Of a stretch of 31,147 nucleotides of DNA, positions 24,298 through 31,147 are shown in pieces. Source of the stretch: Pseudomonas cremoris (GTDB lineage Bacteria > Pseudomonadota > Gammaproteobacteria > Pseudomonadales > Pseudomonadaceae); contig NZ_JAAXCY010000023.1 of the NCBI RefSeq assembly GCF_014230465.1, positions 1 to 31,147 of the forward strand, given 5' to 3'. A program made the translations under genes and the position numbers. Position 1 is the first letter of the stretch; the number at the start of each line of letters is the position of its first letter. The notes beneath the pieces were generated by a model. That model searched no databases, was not told the DNA's origin, and saw only the letters and a list, made by a program, of their open reading frames with translations.

Positions 24298-25200
24298 TCA
24301 GGGCAGGGCGGTAAACAACTCGCGTCTTGCGCCTTCGGTAATCGCCACGATGCCGGGGTGCTTGACCTTGCGCTCCACCGAGATTGCGTAGAACGACTCG
24401 GTGACTGCATCGGTCTGGCCGATGAGCGCCACGCCGTACTGGCGCACCACCTCGTCGGCAATCACGCTGGGGGCAATGAAAATCCCGCTGCCGGATTGAC
24501 CGAAGGCCTGCATCAAGGCGCTGTCGTCGAACTCGCCGATGATCTTCGGTTGGATCTGCTGCTCGGCGAACCAGCGCTGCAAGCGGCTGCGCACTACCGT
24601 CTCCGCCCCAGGAATCAACAACGGTGCTCCCTGCAAACACTTTGGGAAATCGCCGCCGTATGCGTCAGCCAGTGCCTGGGTGGCGAAGAAACTGATGCCA
24701 CATTCCCCAAGCTTCTGGCTGTAACCCTTGATGTCCAGATGGCTGGGCATCGGGCTATCGGAAATCACCAGGTCCAGGCGCTGGATGGCCAGGTCGGCCA
24801 GCAGACGTTCGAGCTTGTCTTCACGGCAGGTGATGCGGATCGGCTCGCTCAACTCCATGGTCGGCGCGATCAAGCGGTAGACGATGGACTTGGGCACCAC
24901 ATCCGCCACCCCAACGCGGAACAGGATCTGCTGCTCGTTGGGCTGCGCCCGCAGCATTGCCTCCAATTCATTGCCGGTCTGGAACATCTGCTCAGCATAA
25001 GGCAGCGCCCGACGCCCGGCTTCGGTCAGCTCAAGTTGACGACCGACGCGCTGAAACAGCGCGATACCAAAGGTTTGCTCAAGCAGGCTGATCTGGCCGC
25101 TGATGGTCTGGGGCGTGAGGTTAAGTTGCTCACAAGCGCGCACAATGCTGCCGGTCTTGGCCACAACCCAGAAGTAATGCAGTTGTCGATAATTGAGCAT
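24298..25200 (-). CDS. nhaR: LysR-family regulator, NhaR-like
   Basis: A 300-residue LysR-type regulator. The N-terminal winged helix (3-60) begins LNYRQLHYFWVVAKTGSI, a hallmark of NhaR proteins, with recognition helix TPQTISGQISLLEQ. Residues about 90-295 form the two-lobed effector domain. E. coli NhaR activates the sodium/proton antiporter gene nhaA in response to Na+; no nhaA is in this window, so the target here is open. It is divergent from the small lipoprotein gene. The ATG at 25200 is chosen by family alignment; its ribosome site is weak. An inverted repeat 11 bases upstream may be its autoregulatory site. Confidence 0.82.
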   Translation of the reverse strand: MLNYRQLHYFWVVAKTGSIVRACEQLNLTPQTISGQISLLEQTFGIALFQRVGRQLELTEAGRRALPYAEQMFQTGNELEAMLRAQPNEQQILFRVGVADVVPKSIVYRLIAPTMELSEPIRITCREDKLERLLADLAIQRLDLVISDSPMPSHLDIKGYSQKLGECGISFFATQALADAYGGDFPKCLQGAPLLIPGAETVVRSRLQRWFAEQQIQPKIIGEFDDSALMQAFGQSGSGIFIAPSVIADEVVRQYGVALIGQTDAVTESFYAISVERKVKHPGIVAITEGARRELFTALP

Positions 25201-25210
25201 GGTGACCATC

Positions 25211-25229
25211 ACTTCGTAAAAATCGAAGT
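25211..25229. promoter_or_regulatory. Operator candidate ACTTCG-N7-CGAAGT
   Basis: Perfect 6-bp arms with a 7-bp AT-rich spacer, in the divergent region of nhaR and the lipoprotein gene. Symmetry and AT-rich centre suit a LysR-type site, and the position would allow NhaR autoregulation. Confidence 0.45.
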
Positions 25230-25334
25230 ATACGCGAGAAAAATACGAATTTTCCTGAACTGTTGCCTTGCATAGAATGCCTCGCTATCGCGGGGCCACT
25301 ACTTGGACCCAATGGTTCTAACGAGGAATACATC

Positions 25335-25586
25335 ATGAAACTCAATTCCCTGGGCGCAGCAACGTTGCTTGCGCTTTCATTGGTAGTGATCAGCGGTTGC
25401 GATCAGGTTGAAAAGAGCGCCCAGCAGGTGCTTGGCAAGGCGACTGAATCGGCCAAGCAAGCCATTGATGACACTCACAAAGCCGCCGAACAGGCATTGA
25501 GTGAAGCAACCCAGGGGCTGATCAAGCCTGAGAAGCAGGAAGAAGAAGCCGAAAACGCTGCTGAATCCGACACCAAAGAAACCTAA
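25335..25586 (+). CDS. Small lipoprotein
   Basis: An 83-residue lipoprotein of unknown function. The signal peptide MKLNSLGAATLLALSLVV ends in the lipobox ISGC, giving a lipidated C22 followed by Asp, which usually keeps a lipoprotein in the inner membrane. The mature part is a charged helix with heptad-like repeats (SAQQVLGKATESAKQAIDD, HKAAEQALSEA) and an acidic end. GAGG lies about 9 bases upstream. TAGAAT at 25275-25280 is a possible -10. The terC gene starts 31 bases after the stop and may be co-transcribed. Confidence 0.8.
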   Translation: MKLNSLGAATLLALSLVVISGCDQVEKSAQQVLGKATESAKQAIDDTHKAAEQALSEATQGLIKPEKQEEEAENAAESDTKET

Positions 25587-25617
25587 TATCCCAGCACTAT
25601 CACGTCAGGACTGACCT

Positions 25618-26367
25618 ATGGACTACCTTTTACAACTGGCCGCCAGCCCCACTGCCTGGGTCGCACTGGCTACCTTGATCGTCATGGAAATTGTGCTGGG
25701 CATCGATAACCTGATCTTCATCTCGATTCTCACCAACAAATTGCCGGAGCAGCATCGGGCCAAGGCGCGGCGCATCGGTATCAGCATGGCGTTGGTGCTG
25801 CGTTTGGGCCTGTTGAGCACCATCGCGTTTATCGTGCAATTGACGGCGCCGGTGTTTGAAGTCTTCGGCCAGGCGTTTTCGTGGAAGGACATGATCCTGA
25901 TCGCGGGTGGCCTGTTCCTGGTATGGAAAGCGACCACCGAGATCCATCACAGCATGGACCCGGAGCCCGAGGAGAAGGCCAGTGTCAGCAATACGGTGAC
26001 AATCGGTTTTGCGGCGGCCATCGGGCAGATCCTGATGCTCGACCTGGTGTTTTCCATCGACAGCATCATTACGGCTGTGGGCATGACCGAGCACTTGCCG
26101 ATCATGATCATTGCCGTGGTGACCTCGGTGATCGTGATGCTGGTGGCGGCCGAGCCGTTGGCCAAGTTCATCAACGACAACCCGACCGTAGTGATGCTGG
26201 CCCTGGGCTTCCTGATCATGATCGGCATGACGTTGATCGCCGAAGGCTTCGGCGCCCATGTGCCTAAAGGCTATGTGTACGCGGCCATGGCGTTCTCGGC
26301 GGTGATCGAGTGCCTGAACATCGCACGACGCAACCGCCACAAGCGCTTGCTCGCGGCCCGGCAGTAA
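25618..26367 (+). CDS. TerC family integral membrane protein
   Basis: A 249-residue protein with seven predicted helices, the TerC domain alone without the CBS/CorC region seen in longer members (YoaE, YegH), so closest to E. coli YgdQ. Family signature residues are present in [15 protein letters not shown] (about 24-38) and again in [15 protein letters not shown] (about 141-155), where conserved Asp residues are thought to bind metal. TerC proteins are tied to tellurite resistance and, more recently, to manganese export to secreted enzymes; the role here is open. AGGA precedes the ATG. It ends at a REP-embedded terminator. Confidence 0.9.
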   Translation: MDYLLQLAASPTAWVALATLIVMEIVLGIDNLIFISILTNKLPEQHRAKARRIGISMALVLRLGLLSTIAFIVQLTAPVFEVFGQAFSWKDMILIAGGLFLVWKATTEIHHSMDPEPEEKASVSNTVTIGFAAAIGQILMLDLVFSIDSIITAVGMTEHLPIMIIAVVTSVIVMLVAAEPLAKFINDNPTVVMLALGFLIMIGMTLIAEGFGAHVPKGYVYAAMAFSAVIECLNIARRNRHKRLLAARQ

Positions 26368-26500
26368 GTAGTGAGCGGGCTTGTCCCGCGCTGGGGGGCG
26401 AAGCCGCCCCAATAAAAAACGCCGCATTCTGTCTGACAGAATGCGGCGTTTGGTTTTAGGGCGGCTTCGCCCCCCAGCGCGGGAAAAGCCCGCTCACTAC
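26368..26500. repeat. Inverted REP pair with nested terminator
   Basis: Left arm begins GTAGTGAGCGGGCTTGTCCC at 26368 and runs about 43 bases; the right arm, ending at 26500, is its inverse with a single mismatch (CTTGTCCC against CTTTTCCC) until the inner end. Each arm itself folds (GGGGGCGAAGCCGCCCC). This is a different REP class from the two GTGGGAGC REPINs. It starts at the terC stop codon and ends two bases before the stop of the convergent phosphatase gene. Confidence 0.88.
26418..26457. terminator. Bidirectional terminator between terC and the phosphatase gene
   Basis: A perfect 33-bp palindrome (26418-26450) with 16-bp arms (AACGCCGCATTCTGTC and its inverse) around one base. It is flanked by AAAAAA on the left and TTGGTTTT on the right, so it can stop transcripts from both convergent genes. 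It occupies the centre of the REP pair. Confidence 0.88.
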
Positions 26501-26501
26501 A

Positions 26502-27203
26502 TCAGGATTCGGCGCTGACTTGCGTAGGATCCGGGCAACTTGTATCGCCGTTGTTCAAGCCCTGCTTGTAGTTACGGCTCAGCAACGACGCCTTGCCGTT
26601 GTGCCAAGTCAGCGTCAGCACATACAGCGTGTCGTAGTCGCTGCCAGACCAGTCGTCGGTGATGGTGTGCTTCTCACCGGAAGCTTCACTGGCCACCTTG
26701 TTGATCAACTCCGGCAGATACCCGTGGGACCACGCGGTGTAGATGATGGAGTTGTGGTACTTGTCCTCCACCAGTTCATCGGCGAGGGCGCTGGTGTCAT
26801 TCGCCGAAAACTTGATGTTTACCGGCAGGCCAAGCTTGATGGCGCTGGGGCTGATGGTCATCAGTGGGCGAATGTAGCTGTAGGAATTATCGAACTCACC
26901 TTCCTCGACATTGCGCGTCGGGTTGGCGGCAAACACGAAGTTGGCCTTGCCGAATTTTTCCGGCAACACCGTGGCCAGGTTCATTGCACGGTTGAGACCC
27001 TGGCAATTGAGTTGGCCCAGGCCGCCGGCGGGTTTTTCACCGTGGCGCAGGAACACCAGGGTTTGCACGCCGTCCACGGGGTCGGCGCTGCTGATGCGTG
27101 ACTCCAGGGTCAGCCCAATAGCGCCGCCGACCAGCACCAGCGGCAACATGATGTATGAGTAGCGTTTCAGGCGCAGCGCAAGGCACAGAGGCTTGATTGT
27201 CAT
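26502..27203 (-). CDS. Membrane-anchored histidine phosphatase family protein
   Basis: A 233-residue protein. Residues 15-30 form a hydrophobic anchor or signal (SYIMLPLVLVGGAIGL) and place the rest in the periplasm. The histidine phosphatase core starts with VFLRHGEKP at about 50, the phospho-His motif R-H-G; AANPTRN follows near 93 and the second catalytic His is in AWSHGYLPEL. Sequence downstream of the RHG motif is divergent from phosphoglycerate mutases, so the substrate is unknown. The ATG at 27203 is chosen to begin just before the anchor; its ribosome site is poor, and ATG at 27269 is an alternative. Confidence 0.75.
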   Translation of the reverse strand: MTIKPLCLALRLKRYSYIMLPLVLVGGAIGLTLESRISSADPVDGVQTLVFLRHGEKPAGGLGQLNCQGLNRAMNLATVLPEKFGKANFVFAANPTRNVEEGEFDNSYSYIRPLMTISPSAIKLGLPVNIKFSANDTSALADELVEDKYHNSIIYTAWSHGYLPELINKVASEASGEKHTITDDWSGSDYDTLYVLTLTWHNGKASLLSRNYKQGLNNGDTSCPDPTQVSAES

Positions 27204-27453
27204 TAGTGTCGAGTCTTCGGTGCATCGGGTGAGGGCGGACACGCCCGGCCCCAGTGACGCCAAGGGCATCCTGCGGTATTCCCTGTCGATATAACGAGGC
27301 GCCTCCATTCACCGTTGAGCGCACTTAAGAGTGCACAAGGGCCTATTGGTTCGCCCTCGCGGGATATTAGCCAGCGGATATTGCGTATTGATGACCCATG
27401 CAGGACAGCGTCGGGATGACTATGATGGGGGCTTTCTGCAAAGGGACTTCCCG

Positions 27454-28152
27454 ATGAACCCACTCGCCGCGTTCCCCATCAACAGCAAATGGCCCGCCCA
27501 GCATCCCGAGCGCCTGCAACTCTACTCGTTGCCAACGCCCAACGGGGTAAAAGTCTCGATCATGCTCGAAGAACTGGGCCTGCCCTATGAAGCGCATAAG
27601 GTCAGCTTCGAGACCCAGGACCAGTTGTCCCCAGAATTCCTGTCGCTGAACCCCAACAACAAGATCCCCGCGATCATCGATCCCGACGGTCCTGGTGGCG
27701 TGCCATTGGCACTGTTTGAATCCGGCGCGATTCTGATCTACCTGGCTGAAAAAACCAGCCAACTGCTGTCCGAAGACCCAGCCACCCGCTACGAAACCAT
27801 CCAATGGTTGATGTTTCAGATGGGCGGGATTGGCCCGATGTTTGGTCAACTGGGCTTCTTCAACAAGTTCGCCGGCAAGGCCTACGAAGACAAACGCCCT
27901 CGCGACCGCTATGCCGCCGAGTCCCGGCGCCTGCTGGACGTGCTGGAAAAACGCCTGCTGGGCCGTACCTGGATCATGGGCGACGACTACAGCATCGCCG
28001 ATATCGCCACCTTTCCATGGATTCGCAACCTGATCGGCTTCTACGAGTCGGGTGACCTGGTGGGCATTGCCGACTTCCCCAATGTACTGCGCGCGCTGGA
28101 CGGTTTTGTCGCACGGCCGGCGGTGATCCGCGGCCTGAATATTCCGAGCTGA
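27454..28152 (+). CDS. Glutathione S-transferase, YfcG-like (nu class)
   Basis: A 232-residue thiol-transferase with the thioredoxin-like N-domain (about 20-105) and helical C-domain (about 110-228). It matches E. coli YfcG at TPNGVKVSIMLEELGL, NPNNKIPAI and ESGAILIYLAEK; YfcG uses Thr/Asn rather than a catalytic Cys to bind two glutathiones and reduces disulfides. Here T28 and N30 fill these positions. The C-domain carries DDYSIADIATFPW, the usual hydrophobic staple. The ATG at 27454 is preceded by AAGGGA. The PhzF-like gene begins 3 bases after its stop, so the two are an operon. Confidence 0.88.
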   Translation: MNPLAAFPINSKWPAQHPERLQLYSLPTPNGVKVSIMLEELGLPYEAHKVSFETQDQLSPEFLSLNPNNKIPAIIDPDGPGGVPLALFESGAILIYLAEKTSQLLSEDPATRYETIQWLMFQMGGIGPMFGQLGFFNKFAGKAYEDKRPRDRYAAESRRLLDVLEKRLLGRTWIMGDDYSIADIATFPWIRNLIGFYESGDLVGIADFPNVLRALDGFVARPAVIRGLNIPS

Positions 28153-28155
28153 GCC

Positions 28156-28998
28156 ATGCCGACTTTCGCTTTCAAACAACTGGATGTCTTCAGCAGCGTC
28201 GCGCTCAAGGGCAACCCGCTGGCCGTGGTATTAGGTGCCGACAGCCTGACCGAGCAGCAAATGGCCGATTTCGCCAACTGGACCAACCTCAGCGAAACCA
28301 CGTTTTTGCTGACACCGCGCGATCCCCGGGCAGACTACCGGGTAAGAATCTTCACCACCTTGAAGGAGCTGCCGTTCGCCGGGCACCCGACGCTGGGCAG
28401 TTGCCACGCGTGGCTGCAAGCCGGTGGCACGCCGAAGGGTGAGGAGATCATTCAAGAGTGTGAAATTGGCTTGGTACGAGTGCGTCGACAAGGTGATGAG
28501 CTGGCCTTTATCGCGCCGCCGTTGCTGCGCTCCGGTCCGGTAGAGGCACCGTTGCTGGAACGTGTGCGCCTGGCGTTGGGCCTGAGCCCGCAAGCCATTG
28601 TGCGCAGTCAGTGGGTCGACAACGGCGCGGGGTGGTTGGCGCTGATGCTGGAGGATCGCGAGCAGGTGCTGGCGTTGCAACCCAACTATTCACAATTGCT
28701 CGGTTTGGCCGTCGGCGTGATTGCTCCTTGCGATCCCGTCCGTGACGATGTGGACGCACAGTTCGAGGTGCGTGCCTTTGTCGCAGGTGACGGTGCGCAA
28801 GAGGACCCGGCCACCGGCAGCTTGAACGCCGGCGTTGCCCAATGGCTGCTCGGGGAGGGCCTCGCGCCGGAGCGCTACGTGGTCAGCCAGGGCACGGCCC
28901 TGGGGCGTGCGGGGCGAATTCGCGTTGAGCGCCAGGGCGATGAAATCTGGGTCGGCGGCGCCGTCGCGCTGTGCATCGACGGGCAACTACAGCTCTAG
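28156..28998 (+). CDS. PhzF family protein (isomerase/epimerase fold)
   Basis: A 280-residue member of the PhzF family, all with a two-domain fold resembling diaminopimelate epimerase. The catalytic Glu is visible as E47 in NLSETTF, followed by RIFTTLKELPFAGHPTLGS; the second-domain signature is EDPATGSLNAG at about 216-226. PhzF itself isomerises a phenazine precursor, but no phenazine genes are nearby and most family members are of unknown role (YddE/YHI9 type). It is translationally coupled to the GST gene upstream. Function in small-molecule or stress metabolism is only an inference. Confidence 0.87.
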   Translation: MPTFAFKQLDVFSSVALKGNPLAVVLGADSLTEQQMADFANWTNLSETTFLLTPRDPRADYRVRIFTTLKELPFAGHPTLGSCHAWLQAGGTPKGEEIIQECEIGLVRVRRQGDELAFIAPPLLRSGPVEAPLLERVRLALGLSPQAIVRSQWVDNGAGWLALMLEDREQVLALQPNYSQLLGLAVGVIAPCDPVRDDVDAQFEVRAFVAGDGAQEDPATGSLNAGVAQWLLGEGLAPERYVVSQGTALGRAGRIRVERQGDEIWVGGAVALCIDGQLQL

Positions 28999-29037
28999 AT
29001 CAATACATTATTACCACCTGAGCAATACACTATTGGC

Positions 29038-29066
29038 CCTCGGCGTTTGTGTTGCCGAGGCCTCGG
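29038..29066 (+). promoter_or_regulatory. Structured leader upstream of hemB
   Basis: CCTCGGC (29038-29044) can pair with GCCGAGG (29054-29060). The latter also forms the perfect palindrome CCGAGGCCTCGG (29055-29066). No T-run follows. It is about 50 bases before the hemB start and could be a leader structure, the end of the PhzF transcript, or a binding site. Confidence 0.35.
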
Positions 29067-29114
29067 AGCATAAGCTTTCGCCCCAACGAATTTTGTCATC
29101 ATTTCAGGACAGCC

Positions 29115-30089
29115 ATGACCAGCCAGTTCCCCCAAGCCCGCCCACGCCGCCTGCGCCGCTCCCCGGAGCTGCGTGGCCTGTTCCAGGAAACCGAGTTCAC
29201 CCTCAACGACCTGGTGCTACCGATCTTCGTCGAAGAAGAAATCGACGACTTCGTACCGATCACCAGCATGCCGGGTGTGTTGCGCATTCCTGAGAAAAAA
29301 CTGGCCGGCGAGATCGAGCGCTACGCCCGCGCCGGTATCAAGTCGGTGATGACCTTTGGCGTGTCCCACCACCTGGACGCCAGCGGCAGCGACACCTGGA
29401 AAGAACGCGGCCTGGTCTCGCGCATGTCCTCGATCATCAAGGACGCCGTGCCGGAAATGATCGTGATGTCCGACACCTGCTTCTGCGAATACACCGACCA
29501 CGGCCACTGCGGCGTAATGCACGGTGCCCATGTCGATAACGACGCGACCCTGGTCAACCTCGGCAAACAAGCCGTAGCCGCCGCTCGCGCCGGTGCCGAT
29601 GTGATCGCACCTTCTGCCGCGATGGACGGCCAAGTCCAAGCCATACGCCGCGCCTTGGACGATGCTGGCTTCACCCACATTCCGATCATGGCCTACTCGA
29701 CCAAATTCGCCTCGGCCCTCTACGGCCCGTTCCGCGAAGCCGGCGGCAGCGCCCTCAAGGGCGACCGCAAAAGCTACCAGATGAACCCGATGAACCGCCG
29801 CGAAGCCGTGCGCGAATCACTGCTTGACGAACAGGAAGGCGCAGACGCCCTGATGGTCAAGCCAGCCGGCGCCTACCTCGACATCATCCGCGACATCCGC
29901 GAAGCCTCGCGCCTGCCGGTGGCGGCGTATCAGGTGAGTGGCGAGTACGCGATGATCAAGTTCGGCGCCCAGGCGGGGGCGATTGATGAGGATCGTGTTG
30001 TGCGTGAGACGTTGGGCTCGATCAAGCGGGCGGGGGCGGATTTGATCTTTACGTATTTTGCGATGGATTTGGCGTTGGCGGGTATTTGA
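29115..30089 (+). CDS. hemB: Delta-aminolevulinic acid dehydratase (porphobilinogen synthase), zinc type
   Basis: Condenses two 5-aminolevulinate molecules to porphobilinogen in haem synthesis. It has 324 residues, like E. coli HemB. Schiff-base lysines are K197 (YSTKFAS) and K249 ([11 protein letters not shown]). The metal site is C122-F-C124 and C132 ([13 protein letters not shown]), the three-Cys zinc site of E. coli type. The well-studied P. aeruginosa enzyme instead has Asp residues at this site and uses magnesium. This gene therefore looks like a second, zinc-dependent paralogue or a replacement. AGGAC precedes the ATG at 29115; an in-frame ATG at 29049 gives an extension without family resemblance. 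Confidence 0.92.
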   Translation: MTSQFPQARPRRLRRSPELRGLFQETEFTLNDLVLPIFVEEEIDDFVPITSMPGVLRIPEKKLAGEIERYARAGIKSVMTFGVSHHLDASGSDTWKERGLVSRMSSIIKDAVPEMIVMSDTCFCEYTDHGHCGVMHGAHVDNDATLVNLGKQAVAAARAGADVIAPSAAMDGQVQAIRRALDDAGFTHIPIMAYSTKFASALYGPFREAGGSALKGDRKSYQMNPMNRREAVRESLLDEQEGADALMVKPAGAYLDIIRDIREASRLPVAAYQVSGEYAMIKFGAQAGAIDEDRVVRETLGSIKRAGADLIFTYFAMDLALAGI

Positions 30090-30121
30090 GCAAATCCCAA
30101 AGTGTTATGGCGAGGAGGCAC

Positions 30122-30505
30122 TCAAATGTTTGTTGGATAAAGGTGAATTTTGGTTGCTTTTACCTCAACAAACCTCGATTCCTGGGTGGATGGCTCGTCG
30201 AGTTCGATAAGGATGATTGAATCGCCCAGCTGTAGTGCTGCCCACTCTTCGTCGGCGTTTTGCACGATCTGAGCTGTTATCCGGGTAACGCCGTTTATAA
30301 TAGTGATATGTGGGGCTTCACGGGAGGAGGGAATGAGGTTTTTTCCCCAGGAAAAAACTTCATTCAAATCGAATTCAACGTCGTGTTCCTCGCCGATAGC
30401 GGGTGGGATGCCCATCCATAAGGCGGTGCCACTCCCAGCAGACGAGTGAAAGTGCACACGTATAGCGTTCGCAATAGAAAGTACTTCCCTAACTCGTATC
30501 TTCAT
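30122..30505 (-). CDS. Putative immunity protein for the Rhs toxin
   Basis: A 127-residue protein with no family I recognise. It is predicted to be mostly beta-strand (SIANAIRVHFHS, ITIINGVTRITAQIV, DSIILIELDEP, RFVEVKATKIHLY) and acidic, with no signal peptide, so cytoplasmic. Its ATG comes one base after the TAA of the rhs gene, and GAAGAAG within the rhs end serves as ribosome site, so the two are translationally coupled. Bases here are visibly richer in A/T than neighbouring hemB. Position, size and composition fit a cognate immunity protein that blocks the toxin tail; this is inference. Confidence 0.65.
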   Translation of the reverse strand: MKIRVREVLSIANAIRVHFHSSAGSGTALWMGIPPAIGEEHDVEFDLNEVFSWGKNLIPSSREAPHITIINGVTRITAQIVQNADEEWAALQLGDSIILIELDEPSTQESRFVEVKATKIHLYPTNI

Positions 30506-30506
30506 T

Positions 30507-31147
30507 TTACTTCTTCGGTAGTGGAACTCTTACGATGGTGTTGTCCACGTTCATAGTGTTGGACGTAAGCTCGAACGTCCATGTTTCCTCATGATAGTGG
30601 TGCTTGTTTGATTTGCTGTTCATCTCGTGAGACCCATAGCGAATACTTCTCTTCGCGTCATTGGAAACTATCCTGTCGTGATCAGGCTTGCCAGTGCGTG
30701 GGTTTGTATTCGTGTGAGGCTCTGGTCCTAAAAACTCATCCCACTTCTGAGTTGCCTCCTCCGGTTTAATGGGTTTACTAGCATGAGTTTCCTTGTGATA
30801 TCCCATTTCAGGCGGAGTATTTGAAGTCGTAGGACTGGATGGTTCCGTATCATCGGCTTTTGCCTTCGTGCTTGGGTCTTCGACTTTGGTGGCTGGCTTG
30901 CACTTATCTCCACCTGGACAGGTATTCAAGCCCAGCGGGTCAATCCAACCCGTAGGGTTAGGCACGTACTGATACCCGTTGATCCCACCCGCCAACTTCA
31001 CCGGATCTGGCGTCAGGTAACGACCAATATCCGGATTGTAGTAGCGATGGCGGTTGTAGTGCAGCCCGCTTTCTTGGTCGAAATACTGGCCCTGAAACCG
31101 TATTGGGTTGTCGATTTTTCCGATGTCGAGGCGGCTGATTTCGCCGT
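30507..31147 (-). CDS. Rhs repeat protein, C-terminal part with variable toxin domain (partial)
   Basis: The gene enters from the right edge, so only the last 213 codons are seen. The first part is the conserved Rhs core end: QYFDQESGLHYNRHRYYNP, then IGRYLTPDP and NPTGWIDPLGL, the self-cleavage boundary (DPLGL at about 30941-30927). The following 139 residues are the variable toxin: a Pro/Ser/Thr-rich linker, then WDEFLGPEP, NPRTGKPDHDR, RSIRYGSHE and HHYHEETW. The Arg, His and Glu spacing resembles small RNase toxins (BECR-type folds), but I cannot assign a family. An internal GTG at 31001 is not the real start. The toxin part is more AT-rich than the core, as usual for exchanged Rhs tips. 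Confidence 0.88.
   Translation of the reverse strand, partial: GEISRLDIGKIDNPIRFQGQYFDQESGLHYNRHRYYNPDIGRYLTPDPVKLAGGINGYQYVPNPTGWIDPLGLNTCPGGDKCKPATKVEDPSTKAKADDTEPSSPTTSNTPPEMGYHKETHASKPIKPEEATQKWDEFLGPEPHTNTNPRTGKPDHDRIVSNDAKRSIRYGSHEMNSKSNKHHYHEETWTFELTSNTMNVDNTIVRVPLPKK

Overview
The window reads as chromosomal DNA of a Pseudomonas of the P. fluorescens group. The evidence is high-GC coding sequence, GTGGGAGCGGGCTTGCTCGCGAA-type REP repeats typical of these genomes, and a gene block (two PepSY proteins, response regulator, sensor kinase, TlpQ-like receptor, antiporter-like transporter, CtpM-like receptor) whose order matches, from memory, P. aeruginosa PA2659 to PA2652. No tRNA, rRNA, CRISPR array, prophage or intact insertion sequence was seen, and no gene-free stretch exceeds 300 bases.

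Layout. 1-1294: 3' part of a class 3 lipase gene that has lost its N-terminal half. 1291-5200: cytosine-use operon codB / PucR-type regulator / codA on the minus strand, with a sigma-54 promoter and an NtrC-like site upstream, so cytosine is probably used as a nitrogen source. 5210-7886 (minus): NUDIX hydrolase, GNAT acetyltransferase, QueD (queuosine synthesis) and a patatin-like phospholipase. 8047-10638 (plus): four tightly coupled genes resembling bqsPQRS/carRS (ferrous iron or calcium sensing), preceded by a near-match to the BqsR direct repeat. 10779-16290: two chemoreceptors (TlpQ/McpU-like, CtpM-like) flanking a transporter, each receptor with a FliA (sigma-28) promoter-like site. 16328-19542: tRNA hydroxylation protein TrhP, a membrane-anchored thioredoxin-like protein and an AI-2E family permease. 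19546-20596: three small minus-strand genes, one for an exported Tyr/Pro-rich protein. 20759-25200: shikimate dehydrogenase-like enzyme, YceH, a DUF1993 protein, an MFS exporter and an NhaR-type LysR regulator. 25335-30089: small lipoprotein, TerC, histidine phosphatase, YfcG-like GST, PhzF-like protein and a zinc-type HemB. 30122-31147: the 3' end of an Rhs gene with a variable toxin tail, followed directly by its putative immunity gene.

The most notable points are the sigma-54/NtrC architecture of the cytosine operon and a natural Ser at a CodA specificity position; the BqsR-like box with a sensor kinase lacking the RExxE motif; the paired sigma-28 promoters of the chemoreceptors; a 19/21-base motif shared by two distant intergenic regions; a terminator nested inside an inverted REP pair; an E. 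coli-like zinc HemB; and the unassigned Rhs toxin/immunity pair at the right edge. Functions are inferred from recognisable motifs and remembered family members; no database search was run.
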